A DNA stretch of 64,000 nt, from assembly GCF_002419815.1 (NCBI RefSeq), contig NZ_DIGV01000032.1, forward strand, positions 8,470-72,469. Direction: 5' to 3'. Both the position numbers and the translations under genes were made by a program. The stretch is from Brevundimonas sp. UBA5713 (GTDB taxonomy: Bacteria; Pseudomonadota; Alphaproteobacteria; Caulobacterales; Caulobacteraceae). A model generated the notes under the pieces. That model worked only from the letters and a program-made list of their open reading frames with translations, was not told where the DNA came from and made no database searches. The number at the start of each line of letters is the position of its first letter. Position 1 is the first letter of the stretch. Of this stretch, positions 42,623-50,247 are shown piece after piece.

Positions 42623-43423
42623 TTAGGGCAGAACCTCGATGGTGCCGTTGTAGGAGGCGTTCGTGCCCGGCTGGCCATTGGCACCTTCGCTGCGCACCGA
42701 GGCACCGATCCAGTGCAGGCCCGAGGCGGCCCAGGCGACGGTGAAGCTGCCGTCGGCACCGGTCTTGGTGGTGATCTCTTCGGGGTTGCTGCGGTAACGC
42801 AGGCCACCGCGCGCGATGGTCACGTCGACATTGGCGGCCGGTTGGCCGTCCAGCAATAGTGTGAAGGTCGAGGACTCGCCCTCGGCAGCGTCGTTCGGGT
42901 GGGTGACGGGGATCAGTTCCAGACCCTTATTGGTCGGGGCCAGAGCCGTGTCGTTCGGATTTCCCAGCGTCACGAAGGTTTCGGTGCGGGTGAAGGTACG
43001 CGCTGACGAAACATTGGTGGCATCGGCGGGCACGGCAGCGGCGAACTCGGCCTCGGAGCCGCGGAAGCGTTTGCGCTCGCCGCCTTGCTCGTAGAAGCCC
43101 ATGAAGCCTTCGACCACATTGGCCACACGATAGGTGCCTTCCTGCTTCAGCTCGATGTCGAAGATCGAACGATAGCGGGCCTGGGTCGCATTCTGGGCTT
43201 CCAGCTTGCTACCGTCCGGCGCGGTGATGTCCAGACCGCCCAGACGCATGGCGGCATGGTCGGCTTGATAGACCACATTCGACATACCGGCATCGAAGCC
43301 GACCCAGGCGTCATTGCCCGACAGGACGGTCGAGGACGGGGCGATCCACGCGCGGTGGGCCTGAGCCGCCATCGGAGCGGCCAGAGCGGCCGTCAGGGCC
43401 AGAAGCGCAAAAGCTTTTTTCAT
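42623..43423 (-). CDS. DUF4198 periplasmic protein
   Basis: A 266-residue exported protein. The signal MKKAFALLALTAALAAPMAAQA is followed by mature HRAWIAPSSTVLSGND, with His as first residue, as in other DUF4198 proteins that may bind metal. The C-terminal half is an Ig-like/carboxypeptidase-regulatory beta domain (LLLDGQPAANVDVTIARGG...TKTGADGSFTVAW). It lies in the flavinylation operon, consistent with published ApbE-linked clusters containing DUF4198. Role inferred: substrate or metal binding at the redox site. Confidence 0.85.
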   Translation of the reverse strand: MKKAFALLALTAALAAPMAAQAHRAWIAPSSTVLSGNDAWVGFDAGMSNVVYQADHAAMRLGGLDITAPDGSKLEAQNATQARYRSIFDIELKQEGTYRVANVVEGFMGFYEQGGERKRFRGSEAEFAAAVPADATNVSSARTFTRTETFVTLGNPNDTALAPTNKGLELIPVTHPNDAAEGESSTFTLLLDGQPAANVDVTIARGGLRYRSNPEEITTKTGADGSFTVAWAASGLHWIGASVRSEGANGQPGTNASYNGTIEVLP

Positions 43424-43433
43424 CGGAAGATCC

Positions 43434-43946
43434 TTAGCGGGTCACGGCGACGCGAACGGCGCCCAGTTCGGTAGAGCCGGAAGCATTGGCCGTGTTCGGC
43501 CCGCCCCAGCGGAAAGGTACGCGCACCACTTCGCGGCCACCCAGTTCGCGGGCCGCTTCAACCACAATCGTATAGTTTCCGGCGGCAAGATTGCGCAGGC
43601 GCGAGGCCGGAACAGTGACCGTATGACGGCCCGGTGCCTTGGTCGGACCCGACACGCCATCGGCGGGCAGGGTCATGGCGCGGCCACCCTTGCGCCACCA
43701 GGTGCGCATGTCCTTCAGCCAGTCCTTGCCGTCACCCTCGGCATTGCGGGTCTGCTGGTACCACACGGCCAAGGTGCGGTTGGCGGTCTGGTCCGGGTTC
43801 TCGATCCACACGGCCACGTATGGGCGGTGGTAGGAGGCGCTGCTAATGCGCGGCAGATCCACCGTGACAGACAGGGTGTTGGCCAGAGCCGGAGCCGCAG
43901 CGGCGGTCAGAGTGGCCGTGGTCAGGACGAGGGGAAGCTTACGCAT
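43434..43946 (-). CDS. DUF2271 protein, candidate flavinylated periplasmic electron carrier
   Basis: A 170-residue exported protein with signal MRKLPLVLTTATLTAAAAPALA. The DUF2271 core is RPYVAVWIENPDQTANRTLAVWYQ...KDWLKDMRTWWRKGG. It ends in a beta-rich segment. The sequence DGVSGPTKAPG (residues 96-106) resembles the D-x-x-S-G-A-T flavinylation motif, with Thr102 as predicted FMN site. ApbE lies two genes downstream. It probably shuttles electrons between the PepSY protein and an external acceptor. Confidence 0.82.
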   Translation of the reverse strand: MRKLPLVLTTATLTAAAAPALANTLSVTVDLPRISSASYHRPYVAVWIENPDQTANRTLAVWYQQTRNAEGDGKDWLKDMRTWWRKGGRAMTLPADGVSGPTKAPGRHTVTVPASRLRNLAAGNYTIVVEAARELGGREVVRVPFRWGGPNTANASGSTELGAVRVAVTR

Positions 43947-43959
43947 GGGAGGATACTCG

Positions 43960-44625
43960 TCAGTGGATGAAAAGCAGGGCGATGATGACGGGGATCAGCA
44001 GGCCTAGGCCCACCAGCGGCCATGACGACGGACGGCTGCGGGCATGCAGCCACACCAGAGCCAGACCGGTCAGGGTGAAGATCACGCACGCCACGGCAAA
44101 AACATCGATGAACCAGAACCAGACGGTGCCGCTGTTCCGGCCCTTGTGCAGATCGTTCAGATAGGCGATCGCACCGCGCGTGGTCTTTTCATAGACGACC
44201 TCACCGGTGGCGCGGTCCAGCGTCATCCACGCATCGCCGCCGGGCATGGGCAGGGCGACATAGATTTCTTCGGGGGTGGTTTCGGTCGGCTTCTTGGCCA
44301 GATCGACGTCCAGCGCGTCCTTGGCCCAGCGTACCATGAATTCGGGCGCAGGATCGGTGGTCTCTTCAGGAAAGTCTGCCAGTCGCGCCACCAGAGGCGC
44401 AGGCATTTCGGCTGTGGTCTCCGTGACCACAGGCGTGGCCGGAATGGAGCCAGCGTGGTTCAGCGTAATGCCGGTGATGGCAAACAGCAGCATGCCGACC
44501 AGGCTCAGCGCCGCTGAAATCCAGTGCCAGGTGTGAAGTTGCTTCAGCCAGAACGACCGACGCGCGCTGGCAGCCGCCGGAACGCGGGCCGAGACAGTTT
44601 GCGAAGAAGAGACAACTTTGTTCAC
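43960..44625 (-). CDS. PepSY-domain membrane protein, first gene of the flavinylation operon
   Basis: A 221-residue inner-membrane protein. Helix 1 (WLKQLHTWHWISAALSLVGMLLFAITGITLNH) holds His31, His34 and His57, possible heme or quinone-site ligands. A periplasmic PepSY region follows, then two helices (FWFIDVFAVACVIFTLTGLALVW and PLVGLGLLIPVIIALLF). It starts with GTG at 44625. Such proteins move electrons across the membrane in ferric-siderophore and flavin-based reduction systems. Overlapping Fur-like boxes lie just upstream. Confidence 0.85.
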   Translation of the reverse strand: MNKVVSSSQTVSARVPAAASARRSFWLKQLHTWHWISAALSLVGMLLFAITGITLNHAGSIPATPVVTETTAEMPAPLVARLADFPEETTDPAPEFMVRWAKDALDVDLAKKPTETTPEEIYVALPMPGGDAWMTLDRATGEVVYEKTTRGAIAYLNDLHKGRNSGTVWFWFIDVFAVACVIFTLTGLALVWLHARSRPSSWPLVGLGLLIPVIIALLFIH

Positions 44626-44646
44626 GCAAGGGGCTGTGCCACAAGA

Positions 44647-44673
44647 TGCGAACGAGTTGCAATAGTAATTTGC
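44647..44673 (-). promoter_or_regulatory. Overlapping Fur-box-like palindromes
   Basis: TGCGAACGAGTTGCA (44647-44661) and TGCAATAGTAATTTGC (44658-44673) are imperfect inverted repeats that share four bases. Both fit the TGC-A/T-rich-GCA form seen in alphaproteobacterial Fur sites. They lie 22-48 bases upstream of the PepSY start codon. Iron repression of the operon is inferred. Confidence 0.5.
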
Positions 44674-44725
44674 TCAGCTTTTGGCCCGTCGGGTGATCAA
44701 TCGTCACCTGACGGGGGATAAAGCC

Positions 44726-46105
44726 CTAGAGGCGCGCCAACAGGTCGCGGGCAAATACCGACAGGGTGTCATCGCGCGCACCCATGACCAGCACCCGATC
44801 ACCGGCCTTGGCGTGCTGGATCAGCCAGTCGCCGCAATCCTCGCGGGTGGGCAAGGCGCTGGCCTGACGGTCCTTGGCGCGCACGCCCTCGGCAATGTCC
44901 TCGGAGGTGACGCTGCGGTCGGTGGTGCCCCCGTAATAGACAGGCTGCGGCATGACCAAGACATCGTCAGCCTTCATCAGGCTGGCGAAGGTGTCGATAA
45001 ACTCGGTCTTCATCAGTTTCAGCGGACCAAAACCGTGCGGCTGGAACATGATCAGCAGGCGGCCTTCGAACGCATGAAGCGTGTTGAGCGTGGCTGAAAT
45101 CTTGTCGGGGTTATGGGCAAAGTCGTCGATGACGGTGATGCCGTCCTGTGTGCCCACCGTCTCCAGACGGCGGCGCATGCCCTCAAAGCCTTCCAGCGCC
45201 TTGGCGGCCTTGGCCACATCCAGACCCAGTGCCTTGACCGCGCCCAATGCTGCCAGTGCATTGGCCACATTGTGCGCGCCCGGCACCTGAAGACGCACGG
45301 GCAGGGTCTGGCCATCAACGACCAGATCAAACCGGATGCCGTCCGCCAGCGCCTCTAGAGAATGGGCGTAGAGGTCTGCCGCGTCGCTATTCAGCGAGAA
45401 GGTTAGCACCTTGTCCGAAGTCGCGGCCAGAGCCGCCGTCTCATCATTGTCGAGGTTCAGCACCGCCACCTTGGCGCGAGCCGCAAAGCCGCCGAACAGC
45501 TGGCGCAGCTCTTCCATCGACTTGTGGTCCAGCGAGATGTTGGACACGACGGCTACCGTCGGATTGTAGCGGGCGATGGAGCCGTCGGATTCGTCCACCT
45601 CTGCCGCCATCACCTCAGGCTTGCCGACCAGCGAAGACGCAAAGGGCGTGTCGTCGCTGACGAAATTCTTCATCACCGCGCCATTGATGACGGTCGGCTG
45701 CTGATCCAGCCGATGCAGCATCCACGCCACCATGCCGGTGATGGTGGACTTACCGCTGGTGCCCGCCACGCCAATGCTAGTGGGGGCGGCATTGAACAGC
45801 TGGCTCAGCATCTGCGGACGGGTCAGGATGGTTGCCCCCGCGCGCTTGGCGGCGGCGATATCGGGCACAGTGTCCTCGATGGCCCCCGAGGCCACCACGA
45901 TCTGTTCGGAAGAGGTGACGCCCGAGCCATCCTGCGCAAACAGTTGCACCCCGCGCTGGCGCAGCCAGTCAAATTTTTTAGGCGTACGGCCTTGGTCCAG
46001 AGCGCGGTCGGAACCTGCGATCCGGTGCCCCTGCGACTGGACGATCAGAGCCAGAGGCATCATGCCGGAACCGCCGATGCCGCAGAAATAATAGTCTTTA
46101 ATCAT
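44726..46105 (-). CDS. mpl: UDP-N-acetylmuramate:L-Ala-D-Glu-meso-DAP ligase (Mpl) or MurC-like ligase
   Basis: A 459-residue Mur ligase that joins a recycled peptide to UDP-MurNAc. It begins MIKDYYFCGIGGSGMMPLA. The ATP site is GVAGTSGKSTITGMV, the central domain has NISLDHKSMEELRQLF, and the C-terminal domain DDFAHNPDKISATL. Length (E. coli Mpl 457, MurC 491) and the divergent LD-carboxypeptidase, which produces the tripeptide Mpl uses, favour Mpl. MurC remains possible. ATG at 46105 is chosen; the upstream frame would invade the divergent promoter. Confidence 0.75.
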   Translation of the reverse strand: MIKDYYFCGIGGSGMMPLALIVQSQGHRIAGSDRALDQGRTPKKFDWLRQRGVQLFAQDGSGVTSSEQIVVASGAIEDTVPDIAAAKRAGATILTRPQMLSQLFNAAPTSIGVAGTSGKSTITGMVAWMLHRLDQQPTVINGAVMKNFVSDDTPFASSLVGKPEVMAAEVDESDGSIARYNPTVAVVSNISLDHKSMEELRQLFGGFAARAKVAVLNLDNDETAALAATSDKVLTFSLNSDAADLYAHSLEALADGIRFDLVVDGQTLPVRLQVPGAHNVANALAALGAVKALGLDVAKAAKALEGFEGMRRRLETVGTQDGITVIDDFAHNPDKISATLNTLHAFEGRLLIMFQPHGFGPLKLMKTEFIDTFASLMKADDVLVMPQPVYYGGTTDRSVTSEDIAEGVRAKDRQASALPTREDCGDWLIQHAKAGDRVLVMGARDDTLSVFARDLLARL

Positions 46106-46216
46106 GGGCCTGATCTTGACGCAGGGAGGCGGGAGATGTCCGTTGCCTGTGGCAGGGCGGATGCTCCATCTTGCTCGACTATTAGGCCACCACTGATCAA
46201 GAGACCACCCCTGACT

Positions 46217-47053
46217 ATGACGACCAAAGCTTTCCGCATCGGTGTGGTCAACGCCAGTTCCAGACTGGATCCTGAACGGGGACAGGCCATCGTGGACTGG
46301 GCCCAGCGCATGTATCCGGCGGGCGAGGTGGAACTGGTCATGCACCCGTCGCTGTATGAGGTGCACGGCCATTTTGGCGGCGACGACGCCACTCGCGCCG
46401 CGGCGCTGGTCGACTATGCCAATGATCCGGCGCTGGATGCGATCTGGTTTGCGCGTGGCGGCTATGGTTCATGCCGCATTGCCGAGGCGGTGCTGCCCCA
46501 GTTGAACGATCATGCCCGCATCAAACGCTATCTCGGCTATTCCGATGTCGGCACCCTTTTGGCGGCGTTTTATAAGGCGGGCATTGGTACGGTGGCCCAC
46601 GGCCCTATGGCGTCTGACGGATCGCGTAACGATCTGACGGGGCTTCGCGCCATCAACTGGCTGCGCACCGGCGATCAGGCCTCGCTGGAGGCCAGCCTGC
46701 ATGAGGACAGCCGTCCGGCGGTAGCCTTCAACCTGACCATTCTGAACGAACTGGTCGGCACAGCGGTCGAGCCGGACCTGAGGGGCCATGTCATCATGCT
46801 GGAAGAGGTGTCCGAGGCGCTGTACCGCGTTGACCGGATGATGTTCCACCTGACCGGACAGGCCGGCATCCGGGGCTGTGCGGGCATCCGCATGGGGCGC
46901 GTGTCGGACGTGACGGAAAACGATCCGGACTTCGGCATGACCGCCGAAGAAATCGCCCGCTATTGGTGTGAACGCGCCGGTATTGCCTATCTGGGCAGTG
47001 CCGATATCGGCCACGACCGCGAGAACAAGATCGTCCCGTTCGGCCCACGTTAA
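46217..47053 (+). CDS. ldcA: LD-carboxypeptidase (peptidase family S66)
   Basis: A 278-residue cytoplasmic serine peptidase that trims D-Ala from recycled murein tetrapeptides. The nucleophile motif is FARGGYGSCRIAE, followed by GYSDVGTLL and VAHGPM; the late Glu/His pair lies in LEEVSEALYRVDRM and SADIGHD. It is divergent from the mpl-like gene with 111 bases between, a functional pair in peptidoglycan recycling. ATG at 46217 (MTTKAFRIGVVNASSRL) is chosen; the upstream frame overlaps the divergent gene. Confidence 0.92.
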   Translation: MTTKAFRIGVVNASSRLDPERGQAIVDWAQRMYPAGEVELVMHPSLYEVHGHFGGDDATRAAALVDYANDPALDAIWFARGGYGSCRIAEAVLPQLNDHARIKRYLGYSDVGTLLAAFYKAGIGTVAHGPMASDGSRNDLTGLRAINWLRTGDQASLEASLHEDSRPAVAFNLTILNELVGTAVEPDLRGHVIMLEEVSEALYRVDRMMFHLTGQAGIRGCAGIRMGRVSDVTENDPDFGMTAEEIARYWCERAGIAYLGSADIGHDRENKIVPFGPR

Positions 47054-47059
47054 GACCTG

Positions 47060-47560
47060 TCAGCCTTTGAGAACGATCCCGTCGGGGCGGGCCTCGAAGG
47101 CGCTCAGGCGGCCTAGAAAGCTCATACCCAACAGGGGCGCGGGTAGGTCGCGGTCCACCACCATGGCCTCGACCTCTTTCAGGTGCACACCTGCGACAGA
47201 CAGACGGCCCAGCGTCAGCGGCGAGGCTTTCACCGGACCTGCCGCAGTGCTCAGCGTGTGGGTAAAGTCGGCATCGGTGACATAGACTCCCAGCTTGCGC
47301 GCATCGGCACGGCTGATCGTCACCAGTGAGGCACCGGTATCCACCAGCATGCGCATGGGGCGGCCTTCTATGGAGGCATCGGCCCAGTAGTGGCCATCGG
47401 CGGCACGCAGCACAGCAGGATTGGCCAGCGGCAGCGGCTTACCCCAGGCTTGCGCGCCCGCTTCGGTGCTGTCGAGCACCATCAGGCCGCCTGCGCACAC
47501 TAAAGAGGTGCCGAGGGCAGCCGAAAAGACAACCAGAGAACGCGAGTCGATGCGGATCAT
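47060..47560 (-). CDS. Membrane-anchored retropepsin-like aspartic protease (TIGR02281)
   Basis: A 166-residue protein with an N-terminal signal-anchor (VVFSAALGTSLVCAGGLMVL) and a single clan AA domain. The catalytic motif is LVDTGASLVTI, with psi-loop features LGMSFLGRL near the C-terminus. Such proteins must dimerise to form an active site. They occur in many alphaproteobacteria without known substrate. It ends six bases from the converging ldcA stop. Confidence 0.85.
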   Translation of the reverse strand: MIRIDSRSLVVFSAALGTSLVCAGGLMVLDSTEAGAQAWGKPLPLANPAVLRAADGHYWADASIEGRPMRMLVDTGASLVTISRADARKLGVYVTDADFTHTLSTAAGPVKASPLTLGRLSVAGVHLKEVEAMVVDRDLPAPLLGMSFLGRLSAFEARPDGIVLKG

Positions 47561-47671
47561 GGGGGGATGCTGCCATCAGTCGGTTCCCATCAAATTAATC
47601 GATGTGGCGAACAAAAGGTTACCGCCGGATCGCGGTTCGGCAGCTTTCTCCAGCTACGCTTGAAACTTTCT

Positions 47672-47881
47672 CTAGCGAAGCTTGGGATCGATGCGTTCGG
47701 CGCGTGACGGCAGCTCTTGCATGATCTTCTGGCGGTTCTCTTCGCCCATGCGGCTCCACTCGGCGATTTCACCCAGTGTCCGATAACACCCCAGACACAG
47801 GCCCGAGGCACCGTCCACAGCGCAGACCATGACACACGGACTGCTGATCGGGCGGGGCGGGGAGGGGCGAAGGTCAGACAT
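47672..47881 (-). CDS. DUF1289 Cys-rich protein
   Basis: A 69-residue cytoplasmic protein of the DUF1289 family. The core is SPCVMVCAVDGASGLCLGCYRTLGEIAEW, with four conserved Cys that probably bind zinc or an Fe-S cluster. It is often found next to unrelated housekeeping genes. Function is unknown. It lies upstream of the retropepsin gene in the same direction with a gap of about 110 bases. Confidence 0.85.
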   Translation of the reverse strand: MSDLRPSPPRPISSPCVMVCAVDGASGLCLGCYRTLGEIAEWSRMGEENRQKIMQELPSRAERIDPKLR

Positions 47882-47950
47882 GCGCGGAGCGATTATGATC
47901 TGCTTTTATGACAGCCATACGACACATATTCCGGAGTCGGAGGATAAATC

Positions 47951-47979
47951 TTGACATTTCACAACCGAGAGTATATCTA
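47951..47979 (+). promoter_or_regulatory. Promoter of the 52-residue ORF
   Basis: A perfect TTGACA (47951-47956) is followed by TATATC (47972-47977, 15-base spacing) or TATCTA (47974-47979, 17-base spacing). It stands in an AT-rich stretch 90 bases before the small ORF. Confidence 0.55.
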
Positions 47980-47998
47980 GTCGCCACTGACACGAACT

Positions 47999-48018
47999 GA
48001 CTTCACAGGGTGAGAGTC
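47999..48018 (+). promoter_or_regulatory. Stem-loop in the small-ORF leader
   Basis: GACTTCAC (47999-48006) pairs with GTG and GAGTC (48010-48018) with one bulged A and a three-base loop. It follows the promoter closely and is the first structure of the transcript. Confidence 0.35.
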
Positions 48019-48033
48019 CCAAAAAGCAAGCGT

Positions 48034-48063
48034 GTCTTCTTTCTCGTTCAACGAAAGGAAGGC
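48034..48063 (+). promoter_or_regulatory. Hairpin sequestering the ribosome-binding site
   Basis: TCTTCTTT-TCGT (48035-48047, one bulged C) pairs with ACGAAAGGAAGG (48051-48062), with a TCA loop. This buries the whole AAGGAAGG ribosome-binding site seven bases before the ATG. The design resembles RNA thermometers or other translation-gating hairpins. Function is inferred from pairing alone. Confidence 0.5.
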
Positions 48064-48069
48064 GCTCAA

Positions 48070-48228
48070 ATGAACGATAAAAAACGAAACCTGCAGCACG
48101 CCATGATGTCTTTTGCACTGCTTGGCGGCATGTTTGTAAACACGAAGCACGTGAATGGTGCCGGTGACCGTGCGGTCAGCCACCCTTCGAATTTTGTGCC
48201 CTATAAGATCAATAAGGCGCGCGCGTAG
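48070..48228 (+). CDS. Unrecognised 52-residue small protein
   Basis: I do not recognise this protein. It begins MNDKKRNLQHAMMSFALLGG, with a basic N-terminus and one short hydrophobic stretch (about residues 11-23). A polar Lys/Asn/His-rich half follows, ending KINKARA. AAAGGAAGG lies seven bases before the ATG. It has its own promoter, structured leader and terminator, and lower GC than neighbours. It could be a small membrane or exported peptide, a toxin, or the coding part of a dual-function RNA. The ORF could be extended to 48010, but that start lacks a ribosome-binding site. Confidence 0.55.
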   Translation: MNDKKRNLQHAMMSFALLGGMFVNTKHVNGAGDRAVSHPSNFVPYKINKARA

Positions 48229-48255
48229 TCGCGAGACCGTTGATCTCCTAAACCG

Positions 48256-48281
48256 AACCCCGGCTCCACGGCCGGGGTTTT
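48256..48281 (+). terminator. Intrinsic terminator of the small ORF
   Basis: AACCCCGGC (48256-48264) and GCCGGGGTT (48271-48279) form a perfect nine-bp stem followed by TTTG, 28 bases after the stop codon. Confidence 0.75.
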
Positions 48282-48368
48282 GCAATTCCGGGGTCTGTTG
48301 TGCCCTTGCGCTTCGCGCTGGCGTGTCGGAAACCGTCTGTTCCTTACTGTTCAGACTGGAGTGCGCCG

Positions 48369-49166
48369 ATGGCCCTGATCACCGAGACCCGCGACGGAGC
48401 CATCGTGCTGTGGACCTTCAGCCGTCCCGACCGTCTGAACGCTCTGCCAGATCTGGGCGATGGCGAGGAGATCGCCGCAGCCTGCGAGCGTGTGAATGCC
48501 GATCCGACCGTGTCCTGCGTGGTTCTGACGGGCGAGGGGCGTGCCTTTTCGGCCGGGGGTGACCTGAAGGCCATGAAGGATCGCCGTGACCTGTTCGAAG
48601 GCTCCGGTGCCGCCATCCGCGAGCGCTATCGCCGCGTAGTGCATCGTATTGTGCGCGCCCTCTATGGTCTGGAAGTGCCGCTGATCACGGCGGTGAATGG
48701 TCCGGCCATGGGCTTGGGCTGCGACATCGCGGGGCTGGGCGATATCCGCATTGCGTCGGACAAGGCCAGCTTCGGCATTCCCTTTATGAAGCTGGGCATT
48801 ATTCCGGGTGATGGTGGCTCATGGCTGCTGCCGCGCAATGTCGGCTATAACCGTGCCGCTGAAATGCTGTTCACCGCCCGCTCCATCGACGCCGAAACCG
48901 CTGACCGCTGGGGTCTGGTCAATCGCGTGGTGCCGCACGACACCCTGATGGACGAGGCCATGACCACGGCCCGCCAGATCGCCGCCCAACCGCCGCAGGC
49001 TCTGCGCATGGGCAAGTCGCTGCTGCGTCAGGGCCGCGATATGAATTTCGACCAGATGCTGGAGATGAGCGCCGCTATGCAGGCGCTGGCCCATCTGACC
49101 GATGACCACATCGAAGGCGTCACGGCCGTGCTTGAAAAGCGCCCTGGCCACTTCTCCGGTCGCTAA
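48369..49166 (+). CDS. Enoyl-CoA hydratase/isomerase family protein
   Basis: A 265-residue crotonase-fold enzyme. The oxyanion segments are GRAFSAGGDLKAM and VNGPAMGLGCDIAGLGDIRIAS. A catalytic Glu is not obvious at the first classical position; KLGIIPGDGG has the second acidic residue as Asp. It may act as hydratase, isomerase or another crotonase. ATG at 48369 follows TGGAG by six bases; an open frame extends upstream to 48300 across the terminator region and is rejected. Confidence 0.87.
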   Translation: MALITETRDGAIVLWTFSRPDRLNALPDLGDGEEIAAACERVNADPTVSCVVLTGEGRAFSAGGDLKAMKDRRDLFEGSGAAIRERYRRVVHRIVRALYGLEVPLITAVNGPAMGLGCDIAGLGDIRIASDKASFGIPFMKLGIIPGDGGSWLLPRNVGYNRAAEMLFTARSIDAETADRWGLVNRVVPHDTLMDEAMTTARQIAAQPPQALRMGKSLLRQGRDMNFDQMLEMSAAMQALAHLTDDHIEGVTAVLEKRPGHFSGR

Positions 49167-49169
49167 CAA

Positions 49170-49198
49170 AAAAGGCCCGTCGCGATGACGGGCCTTTT
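49170..49198. terminator. Bidirectional intrinsic terminator
   Basis: AAAAGGCCCGTC and GACGGGCCTTTT form a perfect 12-bp stem with a five-base loop between converging genes. Confidence 0.9.
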
Positions 49199-49214
49199 CA
49201 TTGCGGGGGGGCGC

Positions 49215-50225
49215 TTAGCGACGGGCGGGCGTCGTCATGGAGCGGTTGGCCGGAACGCCCGTCGATGTCTGACGCTCGGCTCCGGCGGTTTCGCCATCCT
49301 TCATGAACTTCACCAGCACGCGCTGACCGATCAGCATCGGTGCATCGCCCACATCGACCACCACTTCAACGACGCGCTCGTCGGTACGTTGGGAGGGGTC
49401 GTCAGAGGCCAGTTTGCGGGCCCCGAACACGGCGGCGCGGCGCAGCACCTTGCCGACATAGACCTTGGACGGGTCACCTTCCGGCGTCACCTCGACCTGC
49501 TGGTCGGTCTTGATGTTGGGGATGTCGGCTTCGACGATTTCGGCGCGGGCAATGCGCGGGGCTTCCGGCTCCAGATCGAACATGTTGGACACGTTCAGCG
49601 TCGAGGCACCGGCACCCGGATTGGCATAGCGGCGCACGATACGGCCATTGGCGGGCGCGCGGATGATGGTCAGTTCCACATTATAGGCGGCCTGATCGCG
49701 GCGGGCGCGGTTGGTCTCGACCTGAGCCTGCTGCGAGGCATAGCGGGTACGGGCCGCAGCGACGGCGTCACGGGCTTGGTCCAGACGCTGGGCGGCGATG
49801 AAGTTGGTCGCGGCCAACTGCTGCATGCGGGCTAACTCGCGCTCGGCGGCGGTGATATCGACCTGAATCTGTGCCAGCTGCGACTGGGACGCCTTCAGAT
49901 CCGCCTCGGCGGTTTGCAGTTGCAGGCGCGGTTCGTCGTCTTCCTGACGCGCCAGAATCTGGCCTTCGGTGACCATGTCACCTTCCTGAACATAGACGGC
50001 GCGCACCACGCCGCCACGACGGGCCGCGATCTGGATGATGCCGCCTTCCACGTCGATTTTGCCATTGGCAATCGCGGCATACGGGCTCTCGACCTTGACC
50101 GCGGCCTGTTTGGCCTCTTCGGCCTTCTTGGCGCGCGCACCGTTGACGGCCGAGAAACCGAGGATGACCACGACCAGCAGGACCAGTCCGATCCAGAGCC
50201 ATTTGTTTTTCAGAAAGGCGGGCAT
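49215..50225 (-). CDS. HlyD/DevB-type periplasmic adaptor of an ABC exporter
   Basis: A 336-residue membrane-fusion protein. One N-terminal helix (KWLWIGLVLLVVVILGFSAV) is followed by a lipoyl-like half (GGVVRAVYVQEGDMVTEGQILAR), a coiled coil (about 95-190), and the second half (LTIIRAPANGRIVRRYANPGAG). ATG at 50225 is chosen over 50297. It follows the ATPase and FtsX-type permease in one operon, so it should link them to an outer-membrane channel. Confidence 0.9.
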   Translation of the reverse strand: MPAFLKNKWLWIGLVLLVVVILGFSAVNGARAKKAEEAKQAAVKVESPYAAIANGKIDVEGGIIQIAARRGGVVRAVYVQEGDMVTEGQILARQEDDEPRLQLQTAEADLKASQSQLAQIQVDITAAERELARMQQLAATNFIAAQRLDQARDAVAAARTRYASQQAQVETNRARRDQAAYNVELTIIRAPANGRIVRRYANPGAGASTLNVSNMFDLEPEAPRIARAEIVEADIPNIKTDQQVEVTPEGDPSKVYVGKVLRRAAVFGARKLASDDPSQRTDERVVEVVVDVGDAPMLIGQRVLVKFMKDGETAGAERQTSTGVPANRSMTTPARR

Positions 50226-50247
50226 TTCGTTCGTCCCAGACAAGAAA

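Noticed and set aside
46128..46372. Longer N-terminus for the Mur ligase
   Set aside because: It would run through the divergent ldcA start, and the Mur ligase fold clearly begins at MIKDYYFCGIGG.
48300..48368. Longer start for the enoyl-CoA hydratase
   Set aside because: The extension has no ribosome-binding site, resembles no crotonase N-terminus, and begins right after a terminator.
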